A DNA stretch of 64,000 bases from Closterium sp. NIES-65 (GCA_948144175.1 CANXME010002307.1:496001-560000), one strand, 5' to 3'. Shown: positions 1 to 11,109, counted from the first letter of the stretch. Made by a program: numbers and translations. The notes: generated from the letters alone by a model not told the origin.

Positions 1-401
1 GACGTCAACCTCGTCTCAGGACGCCGAGCAGTTGGGCGTCGAGTAGCAGGGCGTCAACTTGGTGACGCCGACTTCGGGTAGCCGACCTGGAGCTGGTCGG
101 AGCCGGTCGACCAGGAGTGACGTCGACCTGGAGCTGGTCGACCTGGGGTATGGTCGACCTGGTGAGGTCGACTTGGAAGTGGTCGTCAACTTGGGAGGTC
201 GACGGGCACATACCGTAGCAGCTAGTCGACGTGGTTGCATGGTCGAGCAGGTTACCTGGGTGACGAGGTTCTGCGTAGGAGTGCGACGGTCGCCCAGACG
301 GTCGGTCCCGTTTCCGTGCAGACGGTCTGTTCCACCTTGTTCTTTGCTCTCGTGTTCCACCTCTACCTTTCCTTCCACAGCCCCCTAAGTCGTCCCTCAC
401 A
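1..401 (+). other. Integrase-RT linker region of element 1, GTCGAC-rich
   Basis: No open frame with recognisable domains is seen. The stretch is built of short degenerate repeats around GGTCGACCTGGAGC, mainly between 80 and 190. Its position, immediately upstream of the RT frame, corresponds to the low-complexity linker between integrase and RT in the related elements of this window, where it encodes GGAEP-type repeats; the repeat unit here is different. Confidence 0.5.
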
Positions 402-2307
402 GTGCTTCACGACCCGTCGTCCGACTACCTCCGTGCCTCTCGTCCTGTCGTCTCCCGTGTTTTGTCCGCGTTGGTCACTCACCCGACTGCACCCCTGTCG
501 TCTGTCTCAGCTCTTGTTACCACTGTCGTTGGCTTTGCCTCTTCCCACCGCCTTGACTACGCCGCTCACGTGGTGAGTGGCCCTGATCGTTCTCCGTTAT
601 CTGGGGATGCTCCTCTCTTTCCCTTGGAGGTCCTCGAGGATAGGCAGTTCGAGCTTGGATTCCTTGCGGCCGCTGTTCCTCATCTCTGCGCCATGCTACT
701 TGCCCCTGAGAGATTTCCAGACGCCCTTGACATCCCGCTACCTTGCACTCACGCCGAGGCGGTCTCGGGACCCTGGGCTTCGTACTGGATAGCAGCTAAG
801 GAGGCAGAGATGGCATCTTATAGGTCCACAGGCACTTACGTCGACGCAGTCCCACCACCTGGGACGAACGTCGTCAGTGGCCGATGGCTCTATAAGGTGA
901 AGCGGCCGCCTGGATCACCACCTGTGTTTAAGGCGCGCTATGTGGCGAGAGGCTTCAGTCAGCGAGAGGGGGTGGACTTCTTCCAAACCTTTGCGCCCAC
1001 CCGGAAGATGACTACTCTTCGGGTGTTGCTGCATATTGCAGCACAGCCCGACTACGAGTTGCACTCCTTGGACTTTTCCATTGTGTTCCTTGAGGGGAGC
1101 CTGCACGAGCAGATCTGGCTGCGTCGCCCGCCTAGCTTCACTGGCTCTTTTCCACCTGGGACCCAGTGGCAGCTGCGTCGACCAGTCTACGGCCTGCGGC
1201 AAGCTTCACGTGAGTGGCACGACACACTTTGCTTGACCCTTGCAACGCTTGACTTCTTTCCGTCGTCTGTTGACCCGTCACTGTTCGTTCGTCGTCACTC
1301 GACCCCGTTCTTTGTCCTGGCCTACGTCGACGACCTGGTGTTCAGCACTCTCGACCGACGCGCGCTGGCCTCCGTGAAGGAGGAATTTCAGAGGAGACAC
1401 ACCTGCACTGACCTTGGTGAGCTGCAGCACTACCTTGGCCTGCAGATCACCAGGGACAGGGCAGCTCGCACCATTACGCTAACTCAGTCGCATATGGTCG
1501 AGCAGATAGATCCTCACGCGTTTTCGGTTCCCGTTCTCGAAGGTACAACTCACCCCTCTTGGTGTGGATCATGGGCTCACAGTTCCACCTTCAGACGAGC
1601 CATTTGATTCCAGCGGTCCATACCCTGAGCTGGTGGGTTATCTCATGTACCTGATGACCTGCACTCGCCCAGATCTAGCTTACCCTCTTAGCGTCCTTGC
1701 GAGTTTTGTTGCGCCTGGGAGACACCGACCTTCCCACTAGTACGCAGCTAAGAGGGTGGCGAAGTATGTGGCGAGTACATCAGGCATGGGACTTGTCCTT
1801 GGAGGGAAGCAGCCAGTTACACTCACAGGTTACTCGGACTCGTCGTGGGCCGACGACGCGGAGACGCGTCGGTCTACACAGGGGTACTCCTTTAGCCTCG
1901 GAGCAGGTGCTGTTTCGTGGCGGTCGACTCGGGCGTCGTCTGTCGCCGGTTCTAGCTATGAGGCAGAGGTGTACGCTGCGGCCATGGCTGCTCAGAAGCT
2001 TTGCTGGCTGTCTTTCCTTCTTACCAACCTTGGTGGGCGGCCTCGCTCTCCCCCAGTCTTGTTTGCCGACAACAGGTCTGCTGTCCTGTTGTGTGAGGAG
2101 CCTCGACTGGTTGGGAAGGCGAAGCACATCCAGCTTTTTTAATTCCTTCTGCGTCAGTTGCAGCAGCGTGGCCAGACACGCGTCCTACGTGTGGTCTCTG
2201 AGGCCAACACTACAGATATCTTCACCAAGGCGCTGCCGCCTTGTGACCACCAGCATTTCTGCACCCAGCTTGGCCTTGTGTCTACAGGCCCTCACTTGCT
2301 TGTTTAG
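402..2307 (+). pseudogene. Copia RT and RNase H, frameshifted (element 1)
   Basis: Frame 402-1607 encodes the copia-type RT: an upstream AEMASYRSTGTYVDAV block, then KARYVARGFSQREGVDFF, the RRPVYGLRQ block and the catalytic YVDD at 1323-1334. The frame is lost near 1530, just after TLTQSHMVEQ. A second frame (1756-2142) carries RNase H: SDSSWADD, SSYEAEVYAAAMAAQ and the ADN acidic position. It stops at 2142; the last piece, with ANTTDIFTKALPPCDHQ, lies in another frame and ends near 2307. Copia RT and RNase H copy and degrade template RNA in cytoplasmic particles. This copy cannot make a full product. Confidence 0.85.
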
Positions 2308-2418
2308 AGATGCTTTGCTTTGTACTCTGGCATCTCTTTATATTTGCTATATATATATCCATCTAGACTGGCCATGTGGCCCTGTGCTTCTGTAGAGATG
2401 CTTGTCGTGTACTCTTGC

Positions 2419-2594
2419 TGTCAGAATGTTATTCTCTAGCTTGTAGTGGGGTGCTCTATAGCGAGTACAACCCTTCTAGGGTTTGCAATTGGTATCCTCA
2501 TTCTTGCTAGTGAAAACCCTCTTTGCCTAAACTTTCTCTTGCCTAGCTAGGGCTTTCCTAGCTATGGCTCCTAAATCGTACTATACTTTTGATA
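2419..2594 (+). repeat. 5' LTR of the non-autonomous element
   Basis: The LTR starts TGTCAGAATG and ends TTTTGATA, directly followed by the primer-site-like TGGTATTAGA. It carries the block GTAGTGGGGT...GTACAACC...TAGGGTTT that recurs in all LTR families of this window. Confidence 0.9.
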
Positions 2595-2753
2595 TGGTAT
2601 TAGAAGGCGGCATGTCTGCCGCCTTCCTGTGTCTGCGCTCACCACCTACTTCCGCTTCCGTGCTGTCCACCGCGCTCCCCGTAGTGCGCGGCACTGAAAT
2701 TCGGTTTTTTTCTGCCCGCCGTGCACCCCGAGGCGCGCGGCGGTTTTCTCCTC

Positions 2754-3111
2754 GTCGCGGCGCCCTGGGAGCCCGCGCGCCGGCCCCTCCCGTCACTTCG
2801 TCGCGGCGCCCTAGGGGCCCGCGCGCCGACCCCTCCCGTCACTTCGTCGCGGCGCTTTGGGGGCCCGCGCGCAGGCCCCTCCCGTCGCCTCGTCGCGGCG
2901 CTTTGGGGGCCCGTGCGCAGGCCCCTCCCGTCGCCTCGTCACGGCACTTTGGGGGCCCGCGCGCCGGCCCCTCACGTCGCCTCATTGCGGCGCTTTGGGG
3001 GCCCGCGCGCCGACCCCTCCCGTCGCCTCGTCGCGGCGGTTTGGGGGCCCGCACACCGGCCCCACCCGTCGCCTCGACGCGGCGCCTTGGGGGCCCGCGC
3101 GCGGCCCCTTT
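2754..3111 (+). repeat. 46-bp GC-rich tandem repeat in leader
   Basis: Nearly eight copies of a 46-bp unit beginning GTCGCGGCGC and containing GGGGGCCCGCGCGC follow one another with small changes. The array lies between the primer site and the interior of the non-autonomous element. The same type of unit appears on the minus strand in 18379-18500 and, degenerate, in 4980-5250. Confidence 0.9.
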
Positions 3112-3826
3112 CATCGCCCGTCGAGCCGCCCTCGTGGGCCGCGCCCTCCTTCTTCGTTGCGCCCTGTATACCCCCCGCCGTATCCCTTTCCCTCCGTGAC
3201 CCGCCCCTCCTACTTCCCACGCTCCTCCTTGCATTAGGGTTTGGGGGTGGGGAGTGTGGGGGTGGCGGGTACGGGGGGTGGCGGTTGTGCATTCCTCCCT
3301 TTGCTCCTCCTCCTTCCTCGTCTCCCACTACTGCAGCTGTCGCTGAGGGGGGTGGGTCTGTGGAAGCCTCGGGTTTAGGGTTTAAGGGGGGTGCGTGGGA
3401 GTGGAGCTAGGGTTTGAGCAGTGGGCGTGTGTCGAGGGTGTGGGGCAGTTGGAGGAGGTTGAACGGAGGTTGCCGTCGTGTCGCCTGCAGCACCTGTAGT
3501 CCGGGGAGTTGCTCCGGTAGCCCAGTCGCAGCCAGCTGTGCCTGTCGCGCGTGGGTCCGTTGCTCGTCTGCCGCTAGTTTTAGCCGCGGAGCCAGTTACT
3601 CCAGTAGTCCGGAGCGTTGTTCCGGTAGCCGCTGTGCTAGTGTGACTCCTGTTGCCCGTGTGTCTGCAGCTTCAGCCGTCGCCTCCTATCTCCTCTCCTC
3701 TCACAGTCCCTCCTCCTCCTCACTTGCCCGCTGTGATTAGCTCTAGCTTTGCTTACCTTTGTGAACTCCTGCTCTATACTTGCTCGCTCATTGTACTGAT
3801 TACACCCCACTTTGGCTATGGGGGTG

Positions 3827-4002
3827 TGTCAGAATGTTATTCTCTAGCCTGTAGTGGGGTGCTCTATAGCGAGTACAACCCTTCTAGGGTTTGCTATTTG
3901 TATCCTCATTCCTGCTAGTGAAAACCCTCTTTGCCTAAACTTTCTCTTGCCTAGCTAGGGCTTTCCTAGCTATGGCTCCTAACTCGTACTATACTTTTGA
4001 TA
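3827..4002 (+). repeat. 3' LTR of the non-autonomous element
   Basis: This copy of the 176-bp LTR differs from the 5' copy at about five sites. It is preceded by the polypurine tract CTATGGGGGTG and followed by the CTTGC target duplication. Confidence 0.9.
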
Positions 4003-4188
4003 CTTGCATCTTCTATATTTGCTATATCCTTGCATGTGGACTGGCCTTGTGGCCCCTCGCTTGTTCTCGGACTGTGTGGTGATCTTGAGATCCACCCCGA
4101 GATTTGTTGTGTTTTTTGCGAACTGGTCCTGTGACCCTTGCTGTGTGTTGCTTTCCACAGGACTACCGTCACCTAGACTATGGGGGTG

Positions 4189-4325
4189 TGTCAAGCAATA
4201 TTTGTTTTAGATTGTTTGTGTTAGTCTAGGTGTACTTTATGTTTTCCTAGGGTTGGGGTTATGCTTGCTATATCTTGCTTGTTTTAACTTTCCTTAGTCA
4301 ACACTTCTAGTTTTGTAGCTTGACA
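4189..4325 (+). repeat. 3' LTR of element 1 (137 bp)
   Basis: It starts TGTCAAGCAATA right after the polypurine tract and ends TTGACA, giving the short terminal inverted repeat TGTCAA/TTGACA. The matching 5' LTR is outside the window. Confidence 0.75.
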
Positions 4326-4480
4326 ATTCCACCCGCCATGGAGGTCTTGGGGCGATCGCCCCTTCCACCCAAATCCGCGCTCTACCGAGTCATCGAGCGC
4401 TTCGCCATCCTCCCATCAGGCATTCTTCCAGAGGTAATTCCGAGTCGAGCGCTTGCCGAACTACACGCAGTGATAGAGAT
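4326..4480. other. Unique DNA between two copia elements
   Basis: These 155 bases resemble neither neighbouring element and hold no recognisable gene. They contain a perfect GGGGCGATCGCCCC palindrome at 4350-4363. This is probably a remnant of the target DNA. Confidence 0.5.
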
Positions 4481-4656
4481 TGTCAGAATGTATTGGCTGT
4501 CTAGCTTGCAGTGGGGTACTCTATAGTGAGTACAGCCCCGTTAGGGTTTGCTATATGTACTCAACTGCCTGCTAGTGAAAACCCTCTTCTTCCATTTCTC
4601 TTTCGTGTACCCTAAACCCTAGCTATGGCTACTAAGTTCTAGCTAGGTTACTGACA
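4481..4656 (+). repeat. 5' LTR of element 2
   Basis: It runs TGTCAG...CTGACA (176 bp) with a perfect terminal inverted repeat. It contains CCCTAAACCCTAGC near 4610-4623, a telo-box-like motif, and is followed by a primer-binding-like TGCTATTAGAGC. Confidence 0.85.
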
Positions 4657-4769
4657 TGCTATTAGAGCGAGTACACTATTGGCTTGTGAGCCCACCTGCT
4701 TCCGCTGCTATCCTGTTTGTCGCGCGCCCCGTGGCGTGCGACGTTTTTTCTTCCCGCCATGCGCTCGAG

Positions 4770-5250
4770 GCGCATGGCGGGTTTCTGCCCGCCGCGCGTT
4801 CGGGGCGCGCGGCGGTTTTCTGCCCGCCGTGCTCCCCGAGGCGCGCGGCGGTTTCCTGCCCGCCGTGCGCCACGGGAGCTTGCGGCAACCGCCGTGCGCC
4901 CCGAGGCGCGCGGCAGTTTTCTGCCCGCCGTGCGCCCCGGGAGCTCGCAGCGGTTTCGTGCTCCGTCCCGCGCGCTCCCCTCCTCCGTCATTCCCCCCAA
5001 GGACCCGCGGGCTCCCCCCGTCGTTCATCGCGGCGCCCTCAGGGACCCGCGCGCTCCCCCCCCCCCCCCCGTCGTCCGTTGTGGCGCCCTTGGGACCCGC
5101 GCGTCGCCCCCCCTCCCGTGGCCCGTCGAGGCTCCCCGGGGGCCCGCGCGTCGCCCCCCCTCCCGTCACCCGTCGTGGCGCCCCGGGGGCCCGCGCGTCG
5201 CCCCCTACCGCCGCCCGTCGAGGCGCCCAAGGGACCAGCGCGCCGCCCCG
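4770..5250 (+). repeat. GC-rich tandem repeats in leader of element 2
   Basis: The first part repeats a roughly 36-bp unit with GCCCGCCGTGCGCC and GGCGCGCGGCGG. The second part (about 4980-5250) repeats a unit of about 45 bp ending in runs of C and containing GGGACCCGCGCG. Long frames on both strands here are translations of the repeat and not genes. Confidence 0.75.
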
Positions 5251-5772
5251 CTTCCGCTCACCCACTACCCCATCTCCTGCCTGCGTTTCTGCCCTGTGCT
5301 ACATGCGTTTGGGGTGTGTGGGTGGCGAGTGTGTGACCGTCCCCTGCTCCTCCTCCTCCTTCGTCTCCCACTGCTGCAGCTGCCGCTGAGGGGGTTGGGT
5401 GTGTGGGAGCCGAGGGAGTGGTGCTAGGGGGGTGACATGGGAGTGGAGCTAGGGGTGCAGCAAGGGGTGTGTGAAAGGAGGGTGGGACAGTCGGGGGAGG
5501 TTGAGCGGAGGTAGTCGTCGTGTCGCCAGCAGCGCTAGTAGTCCGAAGGCTACAATCTCCGGTAGTCGCCCGTGGGTCAATTGCTCCATCCGCTCGGTGT
5601 AGCCGCGGAGCCAGATACTCCTGCAGTCCGGGCCATTGCTTCGGTAGCCACTGAGCCAGCCGCTCTTATGTGTCTACAGCTTCTGCCGTCGTGTCCCATC
5701 TCCTCTCCTCTCACAGTCAATCCTCCTCCTCACTTGCCCTTTGTAAATGCCTCTAGCTATGCTTGTACTTGT

Positions 5773-5795
5773 GAACCCTAAACCCTAAACCCTAG
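5773..5795 (+). repeat. Short telomere-type repeat (CCCTAAA)
   Basis: About three units of the plant-type telomere sequence CCCTAAA lie in the interior of element 2. The tract is too short to be a telomere and marks no chromosome end. Confidence 0.8.
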
Positions 5796-6356
5796 CCGCG
5801 CGCGCGCTGTTTGCAGCTGGCCCGCGCAGCCGGCCCCAAGCCCGCGCGACGCGCGCGCAGTTCACAACTGCCCCGCGCAGCCCGCACCGAGCCCGCGCAG
5901 CGCGCGCGCGGCCCGCCGCTGCCCCGCGCAGCCCGCCTAGAGCCCGCGAGGCGCGTCCGCGGCCCGCAGCGCGCTGCGCGCCGTCCGCGCATCCCGCGTC
6001 GCGCTCTGCCCGATAGTGCGCCGCCCTAGGCAGCGGCGCGCGCCACCCCACCGCCGCCACGGCATCGCCCTGCCGCCGACACGGCCCCGCCCTGCCGTTG
6101 ACACGACCCGGCCCCGCCCTGCCGCCGACACGGCCCCGCCCTACCGCTGACTCGACCCGGCCCTACAGCAACTGCCGCGGCCCTGACCTGCCGCTGTCCT
6201 TGCCCCAGCCCTGCAGCTGACGCGGCCCTTCACTATAGCCGCTGTTGCGGCCCCGCCGTCACCGCCGTCGTGCGCCGACCCTGCCGCCGTCCTCCGAGCA
6301 CCGGCCCTGCTTGCCCAGTGAGCGCCTACTCTTCCCGCCACTGGTGAGCACCTGCC

Positions 6357-8618
6357 TTGTTAGCGCGCCGCCGCGCCGCCTGCCTGCCTGCCTGCCGGCC
6401 TGCTTGCCTGCCTTCCGGCCTGCCTCCCTGTCGCGCCTGCCCTGCACGCGCTACCGCTGCTACTACTGCTATTACTACTGCTACTAGCGGTGGCCAGATG
6501 CAGCTCCAGCGACGTACGCGTGAGTCCCTCACGCCCCAGCAGCTTAGTGAGTGGTACGCTAGTTGGGGTTGTAGGGGTGGCCGCGCTGCTACTGCTGCTA
6601 CTGCTGCTACAGCTGTTACTGCTGCTACTGCTGCTACTACTCCTACTGCTTCTACTGGCGGTGGCCAGATGCAGCTCCAGCGACGTCCGCGCGAGTCTTG
6701 CATGCCCCAACAGCTTCGTGAGTGGTACGCTCAGAGTAGAGGGTCTCTCGGTACCGTTCACTTCTGTTACGCCAATCGCACTGGTGCTCGGACTCGTCAG
6801 GCTTGCGGGACGCTTAGTCACACACAGTCCTGCTGCTTCGCACGTCTGAGCGATGCCTGGTGTACCGAGTTTGGCGACGAGGCTGAGCTCCCCGACTGGG
6901 TGGAGCTGCTTGGGCAGAGGGTAGAAATATTTTCTCTTGACTATGATGCTATTCTCACTGCCATGTATGCATTGCCTACTAGTGCTGACCGTGCCTATTA
7001 CCTGTGCGTACCGCCTGACCCAGGTATAGAGCCTGCTGCTCTAGGTGCTGTTGAGGCTGCTACTCTAGGTGCTAGTGCGTCTCCTGCTCTAGGTGCTGGT
7101 GAGGCTGCTACTCCAGGTGCTTGTGAGTCTGCTCTCTCTGGTACTGCGCCTGCTGAGGCCTTGTACACCTTCACACTTGACTCTGGTGCTACTCGCTCCT
7201 TCTTTCGCGGCAGCACCACCCTCACGCCGCCCAGTCGGCCAGTTCTAGTCTCCCTGGCAGACCCCTCTGGGGGTCCACTCCGTGCGACCTCCTCCACTGT
7301 CCTCCATTGTCCTGCTGTCCCGTCCAGCACACTGTCAGGTCTTTACCTCCCCTCGTTCTCTACGAACTTGGTGGCGGGTTCTGCGCTCCAGGATGCGGGT
7401 GTTCACCAGTTCACCCGTGCCTACGAGCGTGTGACCCACTGCACGTGTGCTCAGACGGGTCATCACCTGGCTACCTTCACTCGGCAGCCGGGGTCGGGCC
7501 TGTACACACTGACCACTGAGTCCCCTCAGGTAGCTGCGTCTGCATCTGCGTCAGGTCAGTTGTCGGCCCCCTGCTCGTGTCGCGCCTTGTCGCACCAGAC
7601 CCTCCTTTGGCACCACCGCCTTGGTCACCCCTCGGTGCAGCGCCTTTGCAGCATGCACCGCCGTGTCCTTGTCTCTGGTCTTCCCAGGGTTCTCCCTCCC
7701 CTGCCACCCTCGCCTGCTCCTCCCTGTCTTCCCTGTGTCGAGGGGCGGCAGCGTGCCGCTCCTCACTCCTCCTCGTTCCCTCCCACACAGGCTCTCCTGC
7801 AGACTCTCCACCTGGACGTGTGGGGCCCAGCCCGCGTCCGTGGACAGGGCCACGAGCGGTACTTCCTGCTAGTCATCGACGACTACACGCGTTACACCAC
7901 GGTCTTCCCCTTGCGCACTAAGGGTGAGGTCCCTGATGTTTTGATCCCTTGGAGCCGCGCTGCTTGTCTCCAGCTCCGCGAGCGGTTCGGGATGGAGTTT
8001 CCCGTTCTTCGTCTGCACTCTGACATAGGTGGTGAGTTTTCCTCCGACCTCTTGGCAGCCTTTTGTGAGAAGCACGGCATCACCCAGTCGTTCACGCTTC
8101 CGGCCTCTCCGCAGCAAAATGGGGTTGCTGAGCACCGCATTGGCTTGGTCATGGAGGTCGCTCGTACCTCCATGGTCCATGCGGCTGCCCCCCATTTTCT
8201 GTGGTCGTTTGCGGTCCGGTATGCCGCGCATCAGCTCAACCTCTGGCCCCGTGTCTCCTTGCCGGAGACCTCGCCCACACTGCTGTGGACGGGGAAGGTT
8301 GGCGATGCGTTGCGTTTCCGAGTCAGGGGTTCTTGTGCCTTTGTCCACGATACCAACGAGGACAAGCTCTCCGTTTGCGTTGTTCCCTGTGTCTTCCTTG
8401 GCTTTGTCCCTGACGCGCCTGGTTGGCAGTTTTACCACCCCACCTCGTGCCATGTCTTCCCCTCTCAGGACGTCACGTTCGACGAGTTGGTTCCCTTTTA
8501 CCGTCTCTTCCCCTACCGCACTGCCCCTCTCCCACCTTCGCCGCTCTTCCTCGCTCCAGGTGCTACCCAGGCAGACCCCCTCCTCGCTCTTGGTCCTGCT
8601 CCTTTAGGTGTGTCTTAG
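6357..8618 (+). pseudogene. Copia protease-integrase polyprotein segment (element 2)
   Basis: A 753-codon frame. Its N-terminus is repeat translation and carries two copies of a QLREWY-type motif (near 6540 and 6705). Next come a Cys/His module (FCYANRTG...CGTLSHTQSC, about residues 136-160) and an aspartic protease with TLDSGA (near 7180). Integrase follows: HHRLGHPS and CLPCVEG (zinc-binding HHCC), the first Asp in HLDVWGP (7814), the second in HSDIGGEF (about 8022) and the Glu in VAEHRIG (about 8128). Protease matures the polyprotein and integrase inserts the cDNA. The frame ends at 8618, where related elements continue into the linker. The upstream gag domain is missing. Confidence 0.8.
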
Positions 8619-8621
8619 GTA

Positions 8622-10469
8622 GTCCCTCCTCCCTTGCCTACGTCAGTTGAGGTTACTGGTGACTCAGGTCCTGCTTGGGGTGCTGCTTCTGGGGATGCTG
8701 AGCCTGGGGGTGCTGAGCCGGGGGGTGCTGAGCCTGGGGGTGCGGAGCCTATGGGTGCAGAGCTTGGGGGTGCTGAGCCTGGGGATGCGGAGCTTGGGGG
8801 TGCGGAGCCTGGGGGTGCGGAGCCTGGAGGTGCTGAGCCTGAGTGTGTGGAGTCTGGGGGTGCTGAGCCTGGGGGTACTGGGTCAGGGGGTGCTGCGCTT
8901 TGGGGCACTGAGGAATCTAGTGAGCAGTCTCCCTGGAGCGGCCGTCTCCCCAGTCGCTCCGCTGGTGCCTCGCCGCTGCACTCTAGTCGTCGACCCCCTC
9001 TCTCCCCACAGCAGTTGCGTGAGTGGTACACTGGTCATCAGGGTCGTGCTGCTGGAGCTAGGGGCCCTACTACAGGAGGCGCTGGCGCTGGTGACTCTAC
9101 TACTGGAGTCGTTTCTACTGGAGGTTCTGGAGCTGCTGCGGGTGCTGGCGCTGAGGGTTCTGAGTTTGCTCTTGTGCGGTCTCCTTGGAGTAGCCGCCTT
9201 CGTCCGCGTGTGCCTCTCACCTCAAAGCAGCTGCACGACTGGTACGGTCGCTGTCAGGGTCGCGCTTCTGGAGCTCGGGGCTCTGTCGCTGGAGGTACTT
9301 CTGCTACTGTCACTGGAGCTGGGAGTGGTGTTGGTCCCGAAGGTGGTCGTACTGGAGGTACTGGAGCTGCTGGGGCTGGAGGTGCTGCTTAGCCGGAGGC
9401 TACTACTGCTGGCGACCCTGGAGCTAGGGGTGTTGCTGCTGGAGACACTGAGGCTGGAGACCCTGGGACTGGAGTTGCCGGTTATGGGGGTGCTGCTGCT
9501 GGTGGAGCTGGTCCTGGAGGAGCTAGAGCTGAGGGTTCTGAAGCTGCTTGAGGTACTGGAGCTGCTGGTGCTGGTGACACTGCCCAGCCGCGCCAGTTCT
9601 TTGCTCCGTCGTCTCAGCCACCGCCTGACTCTGTGCTTCGCCAGGTTCTTAGTCTCCCTTCGTCTACTTGTCTTCCGTTACAGCCTGGCTCACCGCTGCC
9701 TGCTCCTTCTCCTTACACTGAGCAGTCAGAGGGTATTATTGAGCGTCCTGAGCCGGCGTCGCGTCCTGTTTTGCCTGTCCGGTCTGGTTGTTCCGGTCGT
9801 AGTGTCTCTCGTTCGCGTCAGCCGGCTGTCACCGGCACTCGCCTTGTCGTCCGTCGTCCTTCCTCTCCTCCGCAACGTGTTAACCTGCCTTCCCCTCCTG
9901 TGTCTTCTCTGCCTACCATCCCTAAGCCTGAGTCTGACCACACCCGTGCTGCTGACTCTACTGTCATGCATGTGCTAGCCACTGTTGTCACTAACCTGTC
10001 GTTTGAGTCTGCTACTGCGTCTGCCTTGGTCGCTGAGCTGGTTGACTTTTCTGCTGCCTATCGTCTAGACTACGCCGCTAGTCTTGTTGCTGAGTCTGAG
10101 TCTGTCTATCCTCTGTCCGTCGAGGGTGAGTGTGCTCTTGGCACGGACGTCCTTGAGGACAGGCAGGAGGACCTTGAGTTTCTTGCAGCCGATGCGCCTC
10201 ATCTCGTGTCCATGCTGCTTGCCCCTGAGGGAGACCCGGATGCTCCAGACATCCCGGCCCCGCGCTCTTACGCTGAGGCGATCGCGGGTGAGTACTCCTC
10301 TCAGTGGCAGACAGCCATGGATGCACAGATGGCATCCTGGAAGTCCACATGCACCTACGTCGACGAGGTTCCCCCTCCCAGGGTGAACATTGTCAGTGGC
10401 ATGTGGATTTTCAGGGTGAAGCGGCCGCCAGGTTCCTCGCTTGTCTTCAAGGCGCGTTACGTTGCTTGA
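8622..10469 (+). pseudogene. Integrase-RT linker and N-terminal RT (element 2), frameshifted
   Basis: Frame 8634-9392 encodes tandem GGAEP pentapeptides (15-bp DNA unit GCTGAGCCTGGGGGT) and two QLREWY-type motifs (near 9005 and 9225). The frame then shifts. Frame 9633-10469 encodes the lead-in to RT with VLEDRQEDLEF, PRSYAEAI and MWIFRVKRPPGS, and ends KARYVA followed by a stop. In the other elements the next residues are RGFSQ and the RT palm; here they are missing, so no active enzyme could be made. Confidence 0.8.
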
Positions 10470-10482
10470 GGGTTCAATCAGG

Positions 10483-10600
10483 TTAGTCAGATTATGTATG
10501 CTAAATAGGTTTAGGCTGTAGTGGGGTAGCCAATATGGGGTACAACCCTTTCTAGGGTTTGATATTTTTACCCAACACTTCCATAGTTCATCCATTCCTG
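10483..10600 (+). repeat. LTR-like fragment replacing the RT core of element 2
   Basis: Shortly after the truncated RT, sequence with the shared LTR block (GGCTGTAGTGGGGTAG...GGGGTACAACCC...TAGGG) appears. It resembles the LTR at 18253 more than the LTRs of element 2. It may be a solo LTR or a deletion junction; I found no target duplication. Confidence 0.55.
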
Positions 10601-10670
10601 CCTATACTTCTCACACCTGCTCTGTGATCGCTTGCTCTGCTGATTATACCCCACTTTGACTATGGGGGTG

Positions 10671-10837
10671 TGTCAGAATATATTTATTGTCTAGCCTGTA
10701 GTGGGGTACTCTATAGTGAGTACAGCCCTGTTAGGGTTTGCTATATGTACTAAACTGCCTTGAAAACCCTCTTCTTCCATTTCTCTTTTGTGTACCCTAA
10801 ACCCTAGCTATGGCTACTAAGTTCTAGCTAGGTTACT
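10671..10837 (+). repeat. 3' LTR of element 2, truncated
   Basis: It follows the polypurine tract CTATGGGGGTG and matches the 4481-4656 LTR up to GCTAGGTTACT, where the sequence changes to element 3. The last bases (GACA) and the target duplication are missing. Confidence 0.85.
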
Positions 10838-10969
10838 TTCGGAATGCTATATAGCTTATACATTTGTGTAGGCTATAGTAGGGTATCCCATAGGGGGTAC
10901 AACCCAATTAGGGTTAGTACTTGTACTCACTCATTTCATAGTTCATTCATTCTCATTCTCATTTTCACA
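10838..10969 (+). repeat. 5' LTR of element 3
   Basis: It matches the LTR family of elements D, E and F (GCTTA...GTAGGCTATAGT, CCCATAGGGGGTACAACCC, TAGGG) and ends TTCACA before the primer site. Its first bases are degenerate (TTCGGAATG instead of TGTCAGAA). Confidence 0.75.
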
Positions 10970-11109
10970 TGGAATCAGAGCAGGTCCCCTCCTAGGGACT
11001 GTTCCTAGGGCCCACTGAAACGCGCCTCGGGTCGCGCTCTCCCTTTTTTTAGCGTCTCGTCGCGCCGCCCTTATGGTCGCGTCGAGCCGCCCTAGCGGCA
11101 GCGGCACGC

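Larger units (their letters stand above)
2419..4002 (+). mobile_element. Non-autonomous LTR element (1.58 kb) with CTTGC target duplication
   Basis: Two 176-bp LTRs (2419-2594 and 3827-4002) differ at about five positions. They begin TGTCAG and are flanked by a 5-bp duplication CTTGC (2414-2418 and 4003-4007). A degenerate primer site TGGTATTAGA follows the 5' LTR and a polypurine tract CTATGGGGGTG precedes the 3' LTR. The 1.2-kb interior shows no gag or pol domain; long frames there are GC-rich repeat translations. The size and lack of coding fit a TRIM- or LARD-like derivative, mobilised by enzymes of a related copia element (inference). It lies in the 3' untranslated block of element 1. 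Confidence 0.9.
1..4325 (+). mobile_element. Ty1/copia element 1 (5' part outside window), interrupted by a nested element
   Basis: This is the 3' portion of a copia LTR retrotransposon. In order it holds the integrase-RT linker, RT, RNase H, a 3' untranslated block, a polypurine tract (CTATGGGGGTG at 4178-4188) and a short 3' LTR (4189-4325). A 1.58-kb LTR element (2419-4002) sits in its 3' untranslated block; the host sequence resumes directly after the CTTGC duplication. The copy is dead: the polyprotein frame breaks near 1530 and again in RNase H. The 5' LTR, gag, protease and integrase lie left of the window. Confidence 0.85.
4481..10837 (+). mobile_element. Ty1/copia element 2, RT core deleted
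   Basis: The 5' LTR (4481-4656) is followed by a primer-site-like TGCTATTAGAGC, a long GC-rich leader, a protease-integrase frame, a repeat linker and the first part of RT. The frame ends at 10469; RT catalytic core and RNase H are missing. An LTR-like fragment and a 3' LTR (10671-10837) follow, and the 3' LTR is cut short by the start of element 3. The N-terminal gag domain seen in elements 3, C, E and F was not found. The LTRs differ by substitutions and an indel, so the insertion is comparatively old. Confidence 0.8.

Noticed and set aside
2754..3111. Possible CRISPR array
   Set aside because: Direct head-to-tail 46-bp repeats without spacers, within an LTR element of a eukaryotic-type genome.
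5773..5795. Possible telomere or chromosome-end signal
   Set aside because: Only about three CCCTAAA units inside a retrotransposon; not a telomere.
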